From contig NZ_JAHSTU010000001.1 of assembly GCF_019145495.1 (NCBI RefSeq), positions 496,001 to 560,000 on the forward strand: a DNA stretch of 64,000 nucleotides, read 5' to 3'. The stretch comes from Pseudomonas azerbaijanoccidentalis. GTDB lineage: Bacteria; Pseudomonadota; Gammaproteobacteria; Pseudomonadales; Pseudomonadaceae. The translations under genes were made by a program, and so were the position numbers. Shown one piece after another: positions 54,574 to 62,205 of the stretch (the first letter of the stretch is position 1; each line of letters begins with the position of its first letter). Under the pieces are notes generated by a model, which did not search any database, was not told where the DNA came from, and was given only the letters and a program-made list of their open reading frames with translations.

Positions 54574-55011
54574 TCAACGCTGGACGAGGGACGAACGGAC
54601 GTCGGCGATATGCACGCCGTCCTGGTTAGTCACGCGCGATTCCATGACCACGAACTGCAGGGCCCCGCCCTTTTTCTCGTAGACATCGGTGATGGCGGCG
54701 TCGAACGTCAGCACGTCGCCGGCGTAGGCCATGGCGTGATAAACGAAGGATTGTTCGGCGTGCAGGATGCGACCGAGGTCGAAGTTGACCAGCTTGAGGA
54801 AAGCGGTCAGGTCACGACCTTCCCCTTCCAGGCACTTGAGAAAGGTCGGCGGCACCGGCAGGGCTTTGTGGCCTGCGGCGGCAGCGGCGGCTTCGTTGGT
54901 GTAGACCGGGTCGGTTTCGCCGATCGCCTTGGCGAAGAAGCGCAGGCGGCCCTTCTCCACGTCGACGGCGAATTTATTGAGCTTGTGCCCGATCAGGCTC
55001 TTGTCAGCCAT
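54574..55011 (-). CDS. MaoC N-terminal-type hydratase partner (FAS1-like dehydratase domain)
   Basis: A 145-residue hotdog protein of the MaoC_dehydrat_N (FAS1-like) type. I place the start at ATG 55011 (MADKSLIGHKLNKFAVDVEK); the frame continues upstream into the thiolase gene, but that part is not family sequence. Features are RFFAKAIGETDPVYTNEAAA, the LPVPPTFLKCLEGEG segment and HAEQSFVYHAMAYAGDVLTF. It lacks the D-x4-H catalytic pair of its partner, as expected for the non-catalytic, acyl-binding half of a split hydratase. Its stop is 10 bp before the MaoC start codon, supporting a complex. Confidence 0.83.
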   Translation of the reverse strand: MADKSLIGHKLNKFAVDVEKGRLRFFAKAIGETDPVYTNEAAAAAAGHKALPVPPTFLKCLEGEGRDLTAFLKLVNFDLGRILHAEQSFVYHAMAYAGDVLTFDAAITDVYEKKGGALQFVVMESRVTNQDGVHIADVRSSLVQR

Positions 55012-55043
55012 GTGTCTCATTCCTCTTGTTGTTATAGAAAGGC

Positions 55044-56228
55044 TCAGTTGCGCCCGTACATCGTGACGACGCAGGCGCCGCCGAGGCCGAGGTTGTGTTG
55101 CAGGGCGATGTTCAGGTCTTCGACCTGACGCTTGTCGGCGGTACCGCGCAGCTGGTGGGTCAACTCGTAGCACTGGGCCAGGCCGGTGGCGCCCAATGGA
55201 TGCCCTTTGGAAAGCAGACCGCCGGACGGGTTGGTCACCACCTGGCCGCCGAAGGTGTTGTCGCCATCAAGGACGAACTGTTCGCCGCCACCGACTGCAC
55301 ACAGGCCCAGGCCTTCGTAGGTCAGCAGTTCGTTGTGCGCGAAGCAGTCGTGCAGCTCCACGGCTCGCACGTCCTGCGGGCCAACGCCGGCCTGCTCGTA
55401 GACCAGTTGCGCGGCGCGCTGGGTCATGTGGAAACCGGCATAAGCGATCATCGACGGTGGATCGAAGGACTCCACCGGGTCGGTGACCATCGACTGCGCG
55501 AGAATCACCACATCACTGCGCAGGCCGTGTTTCTTGGCGAAGGCCGGCGAGCAGATGATCGCCGCCGCAGCGCCACAGGTCGGTGGGCAAGCCATCAGGC
55601 GGGTCATTACGCCCGGCCACAGCACCTGGTCATTCATCACGTCTTCGGTGGTCAGCACTTTCTTGAACAGCGCCAACGGGTTGTTCGCGGCATGGCGGCT
55701 GGCCTTGGCGCGTATGGCGGCGAAGGTTTCCATGCGGGTGCCGTACTTCTGCATGTGCTCGCGACCGGCACCGCCGAAAGTTTTCAGTGCACGCGGCAAG
55801 TCGACGTCGCGGGTCAGGCCTTCCAGCACATGGACCACACTGGCCCGGGTCTGTGGACGGTCATCCCAGTGCGACTTGAGCGCGCCGGCCTGCATCTGCT
55901 CGAAACCCAGGGCCAGCACGCATTCCGCCTGGCCGCTCTGCACGGCTGCGCGGGCCAGATACAGTGCAGTGGAACCCGTGGAACAATTGTTGTTGACGTT
56001 GACGATCGGAATGCCGGTGCGGCCCACTTCATACAGGGCGGTCTGGCCACAGGTGGAGTCGCCAAACACGTAACCGGTGAAGGCCATCTGGACCTTATCG
56101 TATGCAATGCCGGCGTCCTTCAGGGCGAGGCGCACGGCTTCGGCGCCCATGTCGGTGTAGCTGGGGCTGGCACCCGGTTTGGCGAAGGGGATCATGCCGA
56201 CCCCGGCGACTACGACTTTTTCACTCAT
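55044..56228 (-). CDS. SCP-x-type thiolase (lipid-transfer protein family), paralog 2
   Basis: A 394-residue SCP-x-type thiolase. ATG 56228 follows AAGGAAATTCATCC and matches the N-terminus of the paralogs. The catalytic cysteine lies in NVNNNCSTGSTALY, with histidines in VELHDCFAHNELLTYEGL and GLLSKGHPLGATGLAQ, and the second cysteine in LGLGGACVVTMYG. It is the first gene of the long minus-strand operon reaching 45.8 kb and lies downstream of a region with repeated CATCCCTTCG motifs. Relative to paralog 1 the NNNC motif is followed by Ser instead of Ala. It would release acetyl-CoA or propionyl-CoA from a 3-ketoacyl-CoA. Confidence 0.92.
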   Translation of the reverse strand: MSEKVVVAGVGMIPFAKPGASPSYTDMGAEAVRLALKDAGIAYDKVQMAFTGYVFGDSTCGQTALYEVGRTGIPIVNVNNNCSTGSTALYLARAAVQSGQAECVLALGFEQMQAGALKSHWDDRPQTRASVVHVLEGLTRDVDLPRALKTFGGAGREHMQKYGTRMETFAAIRAKASRHAANNPLALFKKVLTTEDVMNDQVLWPGVMTRLMACPPTCGAAAAIICSPAFAKKHGLRSDVVILAQSMVTDPVESFDPPSMIAYAGFHMTQRAAQLVYEQAGVGPQDVRAVELHDCFAHNELLTYEGLGLCAVGGGEQFVLDGDNTFGGQVVTNPSGGLLSKGHPLGATGLAQCYELTHQLRGTADKRQVEDLNIALQHNLGLGGACVVTMYGRN

Positions 56229-56331
56229 GGATGAATTTCCTTTTGGCATACACGTTCGGTTGTCGTACCTGCCGGCCGGTAGGTTCTTGTGGGATTCATC
56301 CTAGGTTTGCCCACGGCGCTGCTACGACCGT

Positions 56332-56341
56332 CGAAGGGATG
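56332..56341 (-). promoter_or_regulatory. CATCCCTTCG motif, site 1 (inverted)
   Basis: On the minus strand this reads CATCCCTTCG, about 105 bp upstream of the thiolase start at 56228. Two direct copies of the same 10-mer lie upstream of the divergent acyl-CoA dehydrogenase gene. A weaker match (TTCATCCTAGG, about 56295) is nearby. It is a candidate binding site for the adjacent MalT-like regulator. Confidence 0.5.
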
Positions 56342-56422
56342 AAATTGCGGAGGTAGCGGGAGGCGTTCCAAGGAACGAGTGGAGGGAGTAATGCCTGAGG
56401 GGCTTGCGGTGAATGCGGTCAA

Positions 56423-56513
56423 CTGTGGGAGCGGGCTTGCTCACAAAGGCGGTGTGCCAGGCGAAATGTATGTTGGATGTGCCGGCGCCATCGCTGGCAG
56501 GCCAGCTCCCACA
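56423..56513. repeat. REP doublet in the divergent thiolase/dehydrogenase region
   Basis: The left arm ACTGTGGGAGCGGGCTTGCT and the right arm CTGGCAGGCCAGCTCCCACA bracket a spacer of about 50 bp. It divides the 472-bp intergenic region into two halves, each with CATCCCTTCG motifs. Confidence 0.7.
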
Positions 56514-56583
56514 ATGATTTCGGATGGCCGCAGGTTTTGCATTCAAACGCTCTCGCAGGAAAGTAGCTTCTACTCCCCCGAAA

Positions 56584-56593
56584 CATCCCTTCG
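56584..56593 (+). promoter_or_regulatory. CATCCCTTCG motif, site 2
   Basis: The 10-mer CATCCCTTCG, 108 bp upstream of the acyl-CoA dehydrogenase start at 56701. It is a direct repeat of site 3, 37 bp away (about 3.5 helical turns). Repeated short boxes upstream of the -35 region are typical of MalT-type activators. Confidence 0.5.
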
Positions 56594-56620
56594 AACGATC
56601 CCCCGCCTACTCCGCAGCAT

Positions 56621-56630
56621 CATCCCTTCG
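56621..56630 (+). promoter_or_regulatory. CATCCCTTCG motif, site 3
   Basis: Second direct copy of CATCCCTTCG, 71 bp upstream of the dehydrogenase start, in the context GCATCATCCCTTCGGCGCTC. See sites 1 and 2; all three share the full 10-bp core. Confidence 0.5.
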
Positions 56631-56700
56631 GCGCTCGCTGAAAATATGCACCACGCCCAGCATTACAAGAGTCCCTGTCCCTGACTTACCGAGGATTCAA

Positions 56701-57849
56701 ATGAGCGAATACAGACCCGCGTGGCTAACCGAAGACCTGGCGATTTTCCAGGAGTCGGTTCGCCGTTTTGTCGCCGAAGAACTGGTTCCACATGAGGAGC
56801 GTTGGGCCAAGCAGCAGCACGTCGACCGCGAGACGTGGCTCAAAGCAGGCGAGATGGGCATGTTGTGCCCGGCCATTCCGGAGGAGTACGGCGGCGGCGG
56901 TGGCAGCCATGCGCATAATGCAATCATCGGCTATGAACTGGCTCGCGGGATCGCCACCAGCCTGGGCACCAACGTGCACAGCGCAATCTGTGCCCACTAC
57001 ATCCTGCGTTACGCCAGTGAAGAGCAGAAACAGCGCTGGCTGCCGAAAATGGCCACCGGCGAAATGGTCGCAGCCATTGCCATGACCGAACCCGGTGCCG
57101 GCACCGACCTGCAGAACATCAAGACCAAGGCCATTCGTGATGGCGATCACTACGTCATCAACGGCTCCAAGACCTTCATCACCAATGGCTTCCACGCCGA
57201 CCTGGTGCTGCTGGTGTGCAAAACCGACCCATCCCTGGGTGCCAAGGGCATGTCGATCATCGGCCTTGAGGTCAAGGATCTGCCAGGCTTCCGCCGTGGG
57301 CGCATCCTCGACAAGATCGGCCAGAAAGGCCAGGACACCTCGGAGCTGTTCTTCGATGACGTGCGCGTGCCGGTGACCAATCTGCTGGGTCCGGAAGAAG
57401 GCAAAGGCTTCGTCCAGCTGATGCAACAACTGCCCGAAGAACGCATGTTCATCACCATGAACGCCCTGGGTTCCATGGAGCGCGCGGTCGAGGAAACCAT
57501 CCGTTACACCAGTGACCGCAAGCTGTTCGGCAAGCCGTTGCTGGACATGCAGAACACCCGCTTCAAACTGGCGGAAATGCAGACAACCGTGACCATTGCC
57601 CGCACCTTCGTCTTCGATTGCCTGGACAAGATGGTCAAGCACGAACTGGACCCGGCCACGGCCGCCATGGCCAAGTGGTGGACCTCCACGCAAGCCTGCC
57701 AGATCATCGACGAATGCCTGCAATTGCACGGCGGCTATGGCTACATGATGGAATATCCAATCGCTCGGCTGTACGTCAACAGCCGACCGATGCGCATTTA
57801 CGGCGGCTCTAACGAAGTCATGAAAGAGCTGATTGCCCGTACGTTGTAA
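56701..57849 (+). CDS. Acyl-CoA dehydrogenase
   Basis: A 382-residue acyl-CoA dehydrogenase. GAGGATTCAA precedes ATG 56701; sequence upstream of it in the same frame is not family-like. It has EYGGGGGSHAHNAIIGYELA, the flavin strand AAIAMTEPGAGTDLQNIKT, DHYVINGSKTFITNG, FFDDVRVPVTNLLG, LHGGYGYMMEYPIARLY and MRIYGGSNEVMKELI. As in the enzyme at 52022, the likely base is the glutamate of LPEERMFI, since the MCAD position is glycine. It is divergent from the thiolase operon and is followed by a REPIN, a thioesterase gene and the convergent regulator. Confidence 0.92.
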   Translation: MSEYRPAWLTEDLAIFQESVRRFVAEELVPHEERWAKQQHVDRETWLKAGEMGMLCPAIPEEYGGGGGSHAHNAIIGYELARGIATSLGTNVHSAICAHYILRYASEEQKQRWLPKMATGEMVAAIAMTEPGAGTDLQNIKTKAIRDGDHYVINGSKTFITNGFHADLVLLVCKTDPSLGAKGMSIIGLEVKDLPGFRRGRILDKIGQKGQDTSELFFDDVRVPVTNLLGPEEGKGFVQLMQQLPEERMFITMNALGSMERAVEETIRYTSDRKLFGKPLLDMQNTRFKLAEMQTTVTIARTFVFDCLDKMVKHELDPATAAMAKWWTSTQACQIIDECLQLHGGYGYMMEYPIARLYVNSRPMRIYGGSNEVMKELIARTL

Positions 57850-57878
57850 ACCGATACCGGTTAGCCAAGGTGCACACA

Positions 57879-57970
57879 CTGTGGGAGCGAGCCTGCTCGC
57901 GAAGACGATTGCACAGTCAACATTTGTGTTGCCTGACAATCCGCTATCGCGAGCAGGCTCGCTCCCACAG
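57879..57970. repeat. REPIN with 24-bp perfect inverted arms
   Basis: The left arm starts CTGTGGGAGCGAGCCTGCTC and ends GCGA (57879-57902). The right arm (57947-57970) is its exact reverse complement, with a 44-bp AT-rich spacer. It sits between the acyl-CoA dehydrogenase and thioesterase genes and is the classic REP type of fluorescent pseudomonads. Confidence 0.9.
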
Positions 57971-58038
57971 GATTTGAGGTGAGCAGCGCCTTGGGTGATC
58001 GGCACTCATCACTACACGCGCACACAGAGCACACGCCA

Positions 58039-58503
58039 ATGAATTCAATCCCTGAACCCTTTGAAGCTGCCGCCCATGAGGACAAACCGCTCGCCGGATT
58101 CGTGCCGATGGGGCGGGTCGGTTTCGTGGTGCATTGCACCGGCCTGTATGTCCATGAAGAGCGCTCGGTGCTGGCGGCGCGCATCCGCCCTGAACACTTG
58201 AACCCGTTGGGCATTGCTCACGGCGGTTTTCTTGCAACCCTGGCCGACACCGCTTTCGGACGCGCATTGAGACTGGCGGCAGCGACCGATCTACCGCCCG
58301 CAACCATCAACCTGAGCATGGACTACCTGAGCCCGGCCAATCTCGGCTCATGGGTTGAAGCCCACGTTCAGATTCATCGCGTCGGGCGTTCGCTGTCCCA
58401 CGCCAGTCTCGACCTGCGCGATGGCGAACGTTTGGTGGCGCGCGCCAAGGCGACGTTTATCGGCAATAGCCAAAGCCTGCATGGCAAGAACCGCAACGCT
58501 TGA
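58039..58503 (+). CDS. PaaI-type hotdog thioesterase
   Basis: A 154-residue acyl-CoA thioesterase of the PaaI/YdiI family. The start ATG 58039 (MNSIPEPFEAA) gives the normal family length; an earlier in-frame start would fall just after the REPIN. The active-site helix is NPLGIAHGGFLATLADTAFG with HGG and the conserved aspartate, followed by LSMDYLSPANLGSWVEA. It would release free CoA by hydrolysing stalled or toxic acyl-CoA intermediates of the pathway. The ribosome site is weak. Its stop codon abuts that of the convergent regulator with no intervening base. Confidence 0.88.
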   Translation: MNSIPEPFEAAAHEDKPLAGFVPMGRVGFVVHCTGLYVHEERSVLAARIRPEHLNPLGIAHGGFLATLADTAFGRALRLAAATDLPPATINLSMDYLSPANLGSWVEAHVQIHRVGRSLSHASLDLRDGERLVARAKATFIGNSQSLHGKNRNA

Positions 58504-61257
58504 TCAAACCGGCGGATGACCGGGCAGCTTCAGTTCGAGGTCGCGCACCTTGGCAATGGCCTCGTCGCGCCCGGTGACTTCCAGCTTGTAGAAAATGTTC
58601 TTCATGTGCCACTTCACGGTTTCTGGCGACAGGTTCAGCACTCGGGCGATCTTCTTGTTCGGCAGCGCCTGGGCCACCAGGCCGAGCACATCCAGTTCGC
58701 GAACGCTGAGGATGCTGGCACTCTCAGCGCTTGCGTCCTGCTGGTTGCCGGCGACGGTACTGCCGGCAATATCGAGCAAACGTTGCGCATAAAACCTCAG
58801 CACCGGATCAAGGGTGTTGTCGGCCAATGTTGCTTCGAGCATCGATGGGACACCCGACCACGCGTCCAGCACGCTGCGAACCAGCCCCAGGCGATGGCCC
58901 TGGCGCAACGCTTCGACAAACTGCGCGTGGGCGTCGACCGGACGTCCCCTGCCCTGTTCAACCACCGCCATCTGCACGCGCATGGCAACGACACGCCGCC
59001 AACGGCGATTACTTTGTGAAACTTCGATCAGGGCCGGTAACAGTTCGGTTGCTTCCGAAAATCTCTTGGCGTGCAGGTGCCGTTCCAGGGTGGCGCGGCG
59101 AGCGATGGTCCGCACCTCCAAAGGCGTCCCTGATTCCAGTGCGTCGTGTTGTTGCGCTGTTTGCAGGATGCGTTGCAAAGCGTTTTCAGCGCCCGTTTCA
59201 TCCCCCGTCTGTTGTAACCAACGCATACGCACCACCAACGCACTGACCAGCAAGCGTCCCAGGTCATAACGAGTGGCGTATCGCTCCAGGCGGTCGAGCC
59301 AGCTCAGGGCTTCGGTCTGGCGCCCGGCCAGCCAGTGCGCCATCGCCAGCGTCTGTATGCACTGCAACACCGTGTCCGGGATCGCCACCTGCTCCAACAG
59401 TTTCATTCGCCGCTCAAGTAAATGGCAGGCTGCCTCATAATCGCCCTGTTCGTATAACGCGGTACCGAGCAGGCCGGCTGCCATGGTGCTGACCACCAGG
59501 TACGCCACCCCGTGTTTTTCGGCCTCCTCCAGCACTTCACGGTACAGGTGCTCAGCCTGGGTGGCACGCCCTTCGAGTGCCAGGCTCATGCCACTCATGC
59601 AGCGCCCTAGCAGACTGCGGCGCGGGGAACCGAACGGCCGCTCGCCGCACTCGAGTATCTCGCGCGCTTTCTCGAATTCACCTTGATACATGTACAGCCA
59701 GGCCAGCGTATTGCCCCGTCCCGACCAGGCGAAATCATCGGCATCGGTGGGTATCGCCAGCAACTCCGGGAGGATCGCCAGCATCGCCGCCGTGTCATCC
59801 TGGTGGATCGCCTGGCTACCCTTTAGCACCGTCAGTGAATGGCGCTGTCGGCGGTCGAGTTTTTCGTAGTGGCTTTGCAGGTGCTGGAGCGTCTGCTGCA
59901 ACCCCTGAAAATTGCGCGAGTACAATTGCAAGTGGGCCATCACCACTTGCAACCCGAAACGTTCGGCGGTCTGCTCTGCCGGCAAGCCTTTCAATAATCC
60001 CGCAATCTGGCTGAGGTTGCCTTTGGCGAGCAGGTCATAGGCACAGGCTTCAACGATATCGGCGGCTACTTCCGCGTCTCCCGCTTTGACCGCATGGCGC
60101 ACGGCCTCATCAAGATGGTCGTGCTCAGTGAACCAGCCGCGGGCCACGACATGCAGGACCTGTTCCTGCTGCGGTCGCGACGCCAGCCGCGCACGCAGCA
60201 CGCTGCCCAACAGCGGGTGCAGTCGGTACCAGGTTTCGCGGTCGTGACTTTTGACCTGAGTGATAAACAGATTGTCGCCATCGAGCCGTGCCAGTTGGGT
60301 CATCATGCCGGCGATGGCCTGCGGTTGACCGAGCAAGGTCGCGCACAACGAGGCACAAAAACGCTCACAGATCGAAACGCAGGTCAGCAGGCGCAGGTCT
60401 TCAGGCTCCAGGCGCACCAGCACTTCGCGCTCGAAGTAATCGGCGAACGCAGCGGCGTCGCGAATCTGCACCTGGTCGACGCGGGTCACCTGTTTGGCCT
60501 TGAGATCGACCGCAAACAGTTGCAGTCCGGCGACCCAGCCGTCGGTCAGTTCGTGCAATTGCGCCGCGTCGCGTGGGTCGATAGCGCCCAGGTGCTCACG
60601 CAGGAAACGCTCCGATTCAGCGGGATTGAAACGCAGGTCGCGCAGGTCGAACTCGCTGACCTGGCCGCGTGCGCGCAACCCCGCCAGCGGGATCGGCAAC
60701 GCCGTGCGCGTGCCGAACACCAGATGCAGATTTGGCGGTGCGTAGTCGAGCAACCATTGCAGTGCCTGGATGATTCGCGGGTCTTGCAAGTGCTGCATAT
60801 CATCAAGCATCAACACCAGCTCACGCGAATGCTGGGCAATGCCTTGTACCAGGGTGATGACCCAATGTTCGACGGCCATTTCCTGATTGTCGCGTCCAAG
60901 CAGAACACCAGCATCGCGGACCTGCTCCGGCAGCACTTCCGACAGGCTGGCTTGCAGGCAATGACAGAAACGCCCGAGTTCATCGTCTTCGGCCGCGAGC
61001 GACAACCACGCGACCTCGAAATTCATCGCCAACAGCTCCCGGCGCCAGGCCAGCAATGTGCTGGTCTTGCCACAGCCGGCCGGTCCCTGAATCACTACGC
61101 AGCGCTGGCGCCGGACTTCCTGCAGGCGCAGCATCAGGCTCTCCCGTGGCACCAGTCGACGAGCCCCGCGCGGCGGCACAACCTTGGTGTCGGCGATGGA
61201 CTGATCAGCGTTGGCCGTGCAACGAAAGTCGGTGTCTTTGCGGGGGGGTAACGACAT
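58504..61257 (-). CDS. MalT-like (LAL) LuxR-family ATP-dependent transcriptional regulator
   Basis: A 917-residue LAL regulator. ATG 61257 is the likely start (MSLPPRKDTDF). Walker A is GPAGCGKTST (about residue 58) and Walker B LVLMLDDMQHL. The winged-helix and arm region includes CVSICERFCASLCATLLGQ and ETWYRLHPLLGSVLRARLAS, followed by long tetratricopeptide-like helices. The C-terminal helix-turn-helix is SILSVRELDVLGLVAQALPN and SPETVKWHMKNIFYKLEVTG. It resembles AlkS- and MalT-type activators that respond to hydrophobic or CoA-linked inducers. It is flanked by catabolic genes on both sides. The CATCCCTTCG repeats at 56.3-56.6 kb are candidate targets. Confidence 0.9.
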   Translation of the reverse strand: MSLPPRKDTDFRCTANADQSIADTKVVPPRGARRLVPRESLMLRLQEVRRQRCVVIQGPAGCGKTSTLLAWRRELLAMNFEVAWLSLAAEDDELGRFCHCLQASLSEVLPEQVRDAGVLLGRDNQEMAVEHWVITLVQGIAQHSRELVLMLDDMQHLQDPRIIQALQWLLDYAPPNLHLVFGTRTALPIPLAGLRARGQVSEFDLRDLRFNPAESERFLREHLGAIDPRDAAQLHELTDGWVAGLQLFAVDLKAKQVTRVDQVQIRDAAAFADYFEREVLVRLEPEDLRLLTCVSICERFCASLCATLLGQPQAIAGMMTQLARLDGDNLFITQVKSHDRETWYRLHPLLGSVLRARLASRPQQEQVLHVVARGWFTEHDHLDEAVRHAVKAGDAEVAADIVEACAYDLLAKGNLSQIAGLLKGLPAEQTAERFGLQVVMAHLQLYSRNFQGLQQTLQHLQSHYEKLDRRQRHSLTVLKGSQAIHQDDTAAMLAILPELLAIPTDADDFAWSGRGNTLAWLYMYQGEFEKAREILECGERPFGSPRRSLLGRCMSGMSLALEGRATQAEHLYREVLEEAEKHGVAYLVVSTMAAGLLGTALYEQGDYEAACHLLERRMKLLEQVAIPDTVLQCIQTLAMAHWLAGRQTEALSWLDRLERYATRYDLGRLLVSALVVRMRWLQQTGDETGAENALQRILQTAQQHDALESGTPLEVRTIARRATLERHLHAKRFSEATELLPALIEVSQSNRRWRRVVAMRVQMAVVEQGRGRPVDAHAQFVEALRQGHRLGLVRSVLDAWSGVPSMLEATLADNTLDPVLRFYAQRLLDIAGSTVAGNQQDASAESASILSVRELDVLGLVAQALPNKKIARVLNLSPETVKWHMKNIFYKLEVTGRDEAIAKVRDLELKLPGHPPV

Positions 61258-61411
61258 GGGAGAACACTTCCGGAATGGCGAGCCAGACGACAAACGATGT
61301 GGGACAAAGGCTATCCCGACTGCATGAAATTTCGCAGCTCATTGTAGGGCTTGGCGTGTCATTTGCCGATACGGCTTTCGTCCGAACTTGCTTTGTTTGT
61401 GAACACACTCG

Positions 61412-61510
61412 CCTGTAGGAGCTGTCGAGTGAAACGAGGCTGCGATCTTTTGATCTTGCTTTTAAAAGTCAAAGTCAAAAGATCGCAGCCTCCGGCAGCG
61501 CCTACAGGGG
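61412..61510. repeat. Long REPIN-like element upstream of the regulator gene
   Basis: The left arm CCTGTAGGAGCTGTCGAGTG leads into GAGGCTGCGATCTTTTGATC. The right arm starts TCAAAAGATCGCAGCC and ends GGCAGCGCCTACAGG. The outer and inner palindromes enclose an AT-rich loop. It lies between the regulator start and the end of the DUF2889 gene, so it may end transcription of that operon. Confidence 0.8.
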
Positions 61511-61523
61511 GACAGTGTGTTGA

Positions 61524-62099
61524 TCAGGCCTTGGGCAAGCCCTCAGGCCACAACAGCCGCACCGCATCCCCCTCTTCTCGATAGGCATGACAGGTGCCGA
61601 TCACCCATGGGCGTACCGCGACGACCTGTTGCACGCCGGTTTCCCGACGACGAGTAGCCTCGGCACGGTAAGTAGAAAACAGCGTTTGCATCGCCACATT
61701 GGCCATGCGCTCAAGCAGTTCGGTCAGGTGAGTGCAGCCGATGGCGCCACCGACGATGGCTTTCATGTTCTTTTTGAATCCTGCGGCAATCTTCAGCCCC
61801 ACCAAACCTGAGTACGCACCCGCCGCTTCACCACAGAACTGACTGGCACCGGTAGCCGTCACGGCTGTGATGTGCTGAATCACCATGTCGGCATCGATGG
61901 TCATCACCAGGCGCATGTCATGGATCGTTCCGCCCTGAGGGACACGGTGGAATGGCAGGTCGGTCGGTTCGTTGGTCAGGTCCTGCAGGCGTCCTTCGAT
62001 GTCGAACAGGCCATCGCTGCGCTGATAGCCCTTGCAGATGATTTCGCGGGTGTGCAGCAGTGTGCGAGTCGGCGAGTCAAGGGGCTCGGTGGTCATCAT
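61524..62099 (-). CDS. DUF2889 family protein
   Basis: A 191-residue DUF2889 protein. The family opening HTREIICKGYQRSDGLFDIE is followed by GRLQDLTNEP, GGTIHDMRLVMTIDADMVI and the IGCTHLTELLERMANVAMQT segment, which holds the conserved Cys-Thr-His cluster. Homologs often occur in clusters for aromatic, steroid-like or branched acids, but no activity is established. ATG 62099 and ATG 62096 are both compatible with AAGGA upstream. It follows a thiolase and an acyl-CoA dehydrogenase gene in the rightmost minus-strand operon, which suggests an accessory CoA-thioester or regulatory role. Confidence 0.8.
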   Translation of the reverse strand: MMTTEPLDSPTRTLLHTREIICKGYQRSDGLFDIEGRLQDLTNEPTDLPFHRVPQGGTIHDMRLVMTIDADMVIQHITAVTATGASQFCGEAAGAYSGLVGLKIAAGFKKNMKAIVGGAIGCTHLTELLERMANVAMQTLFSTYRAEATRRRETGVQQVVAVRPWVIGTCHAYREEGDAVRLLWPEGLPKA

Positions 62100-62141
62100 T
62101 CAATTCCTTCTTGCTGCATCGCAAGAGCGTTTGAAACAGGC

Positions 62142-62157
62142 CGGGGACAAGTCCCCG
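62142..62157. repeat. Short perfect hairpin in the thiolase/DUF2889 gap
   Basis: CGGGGACAAGTCCCCG is a 7-bp perfect stem with a 2-base loop between the thiolase stop and the DUF2889 start. It may tune relative expression within the operon. There is no T-run. Confidence 0.5.
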
Positions 62158-62205
62158 ACCGTAGTTTTCAGGTGAGTAAGCCGCGCCTGGCACGGCCGTT
62201 CAGAC

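Noticed and set aside
56725..58005. A 426-codon open frame on the minus strand
   Set aside because: Antisense to the acyl-CoA dehydrogenase and REPIN; no recognisable motifs.
42445..60000. Full steroid-ring degradation locus
   Set aside because: No 3-ketosteroid dehydrogenase, 9-alpha-hydroxylase, extradiol dioxygenase or meta-cleavage hydrolase is visible in the window. Only side-chain-type enzymes are present.
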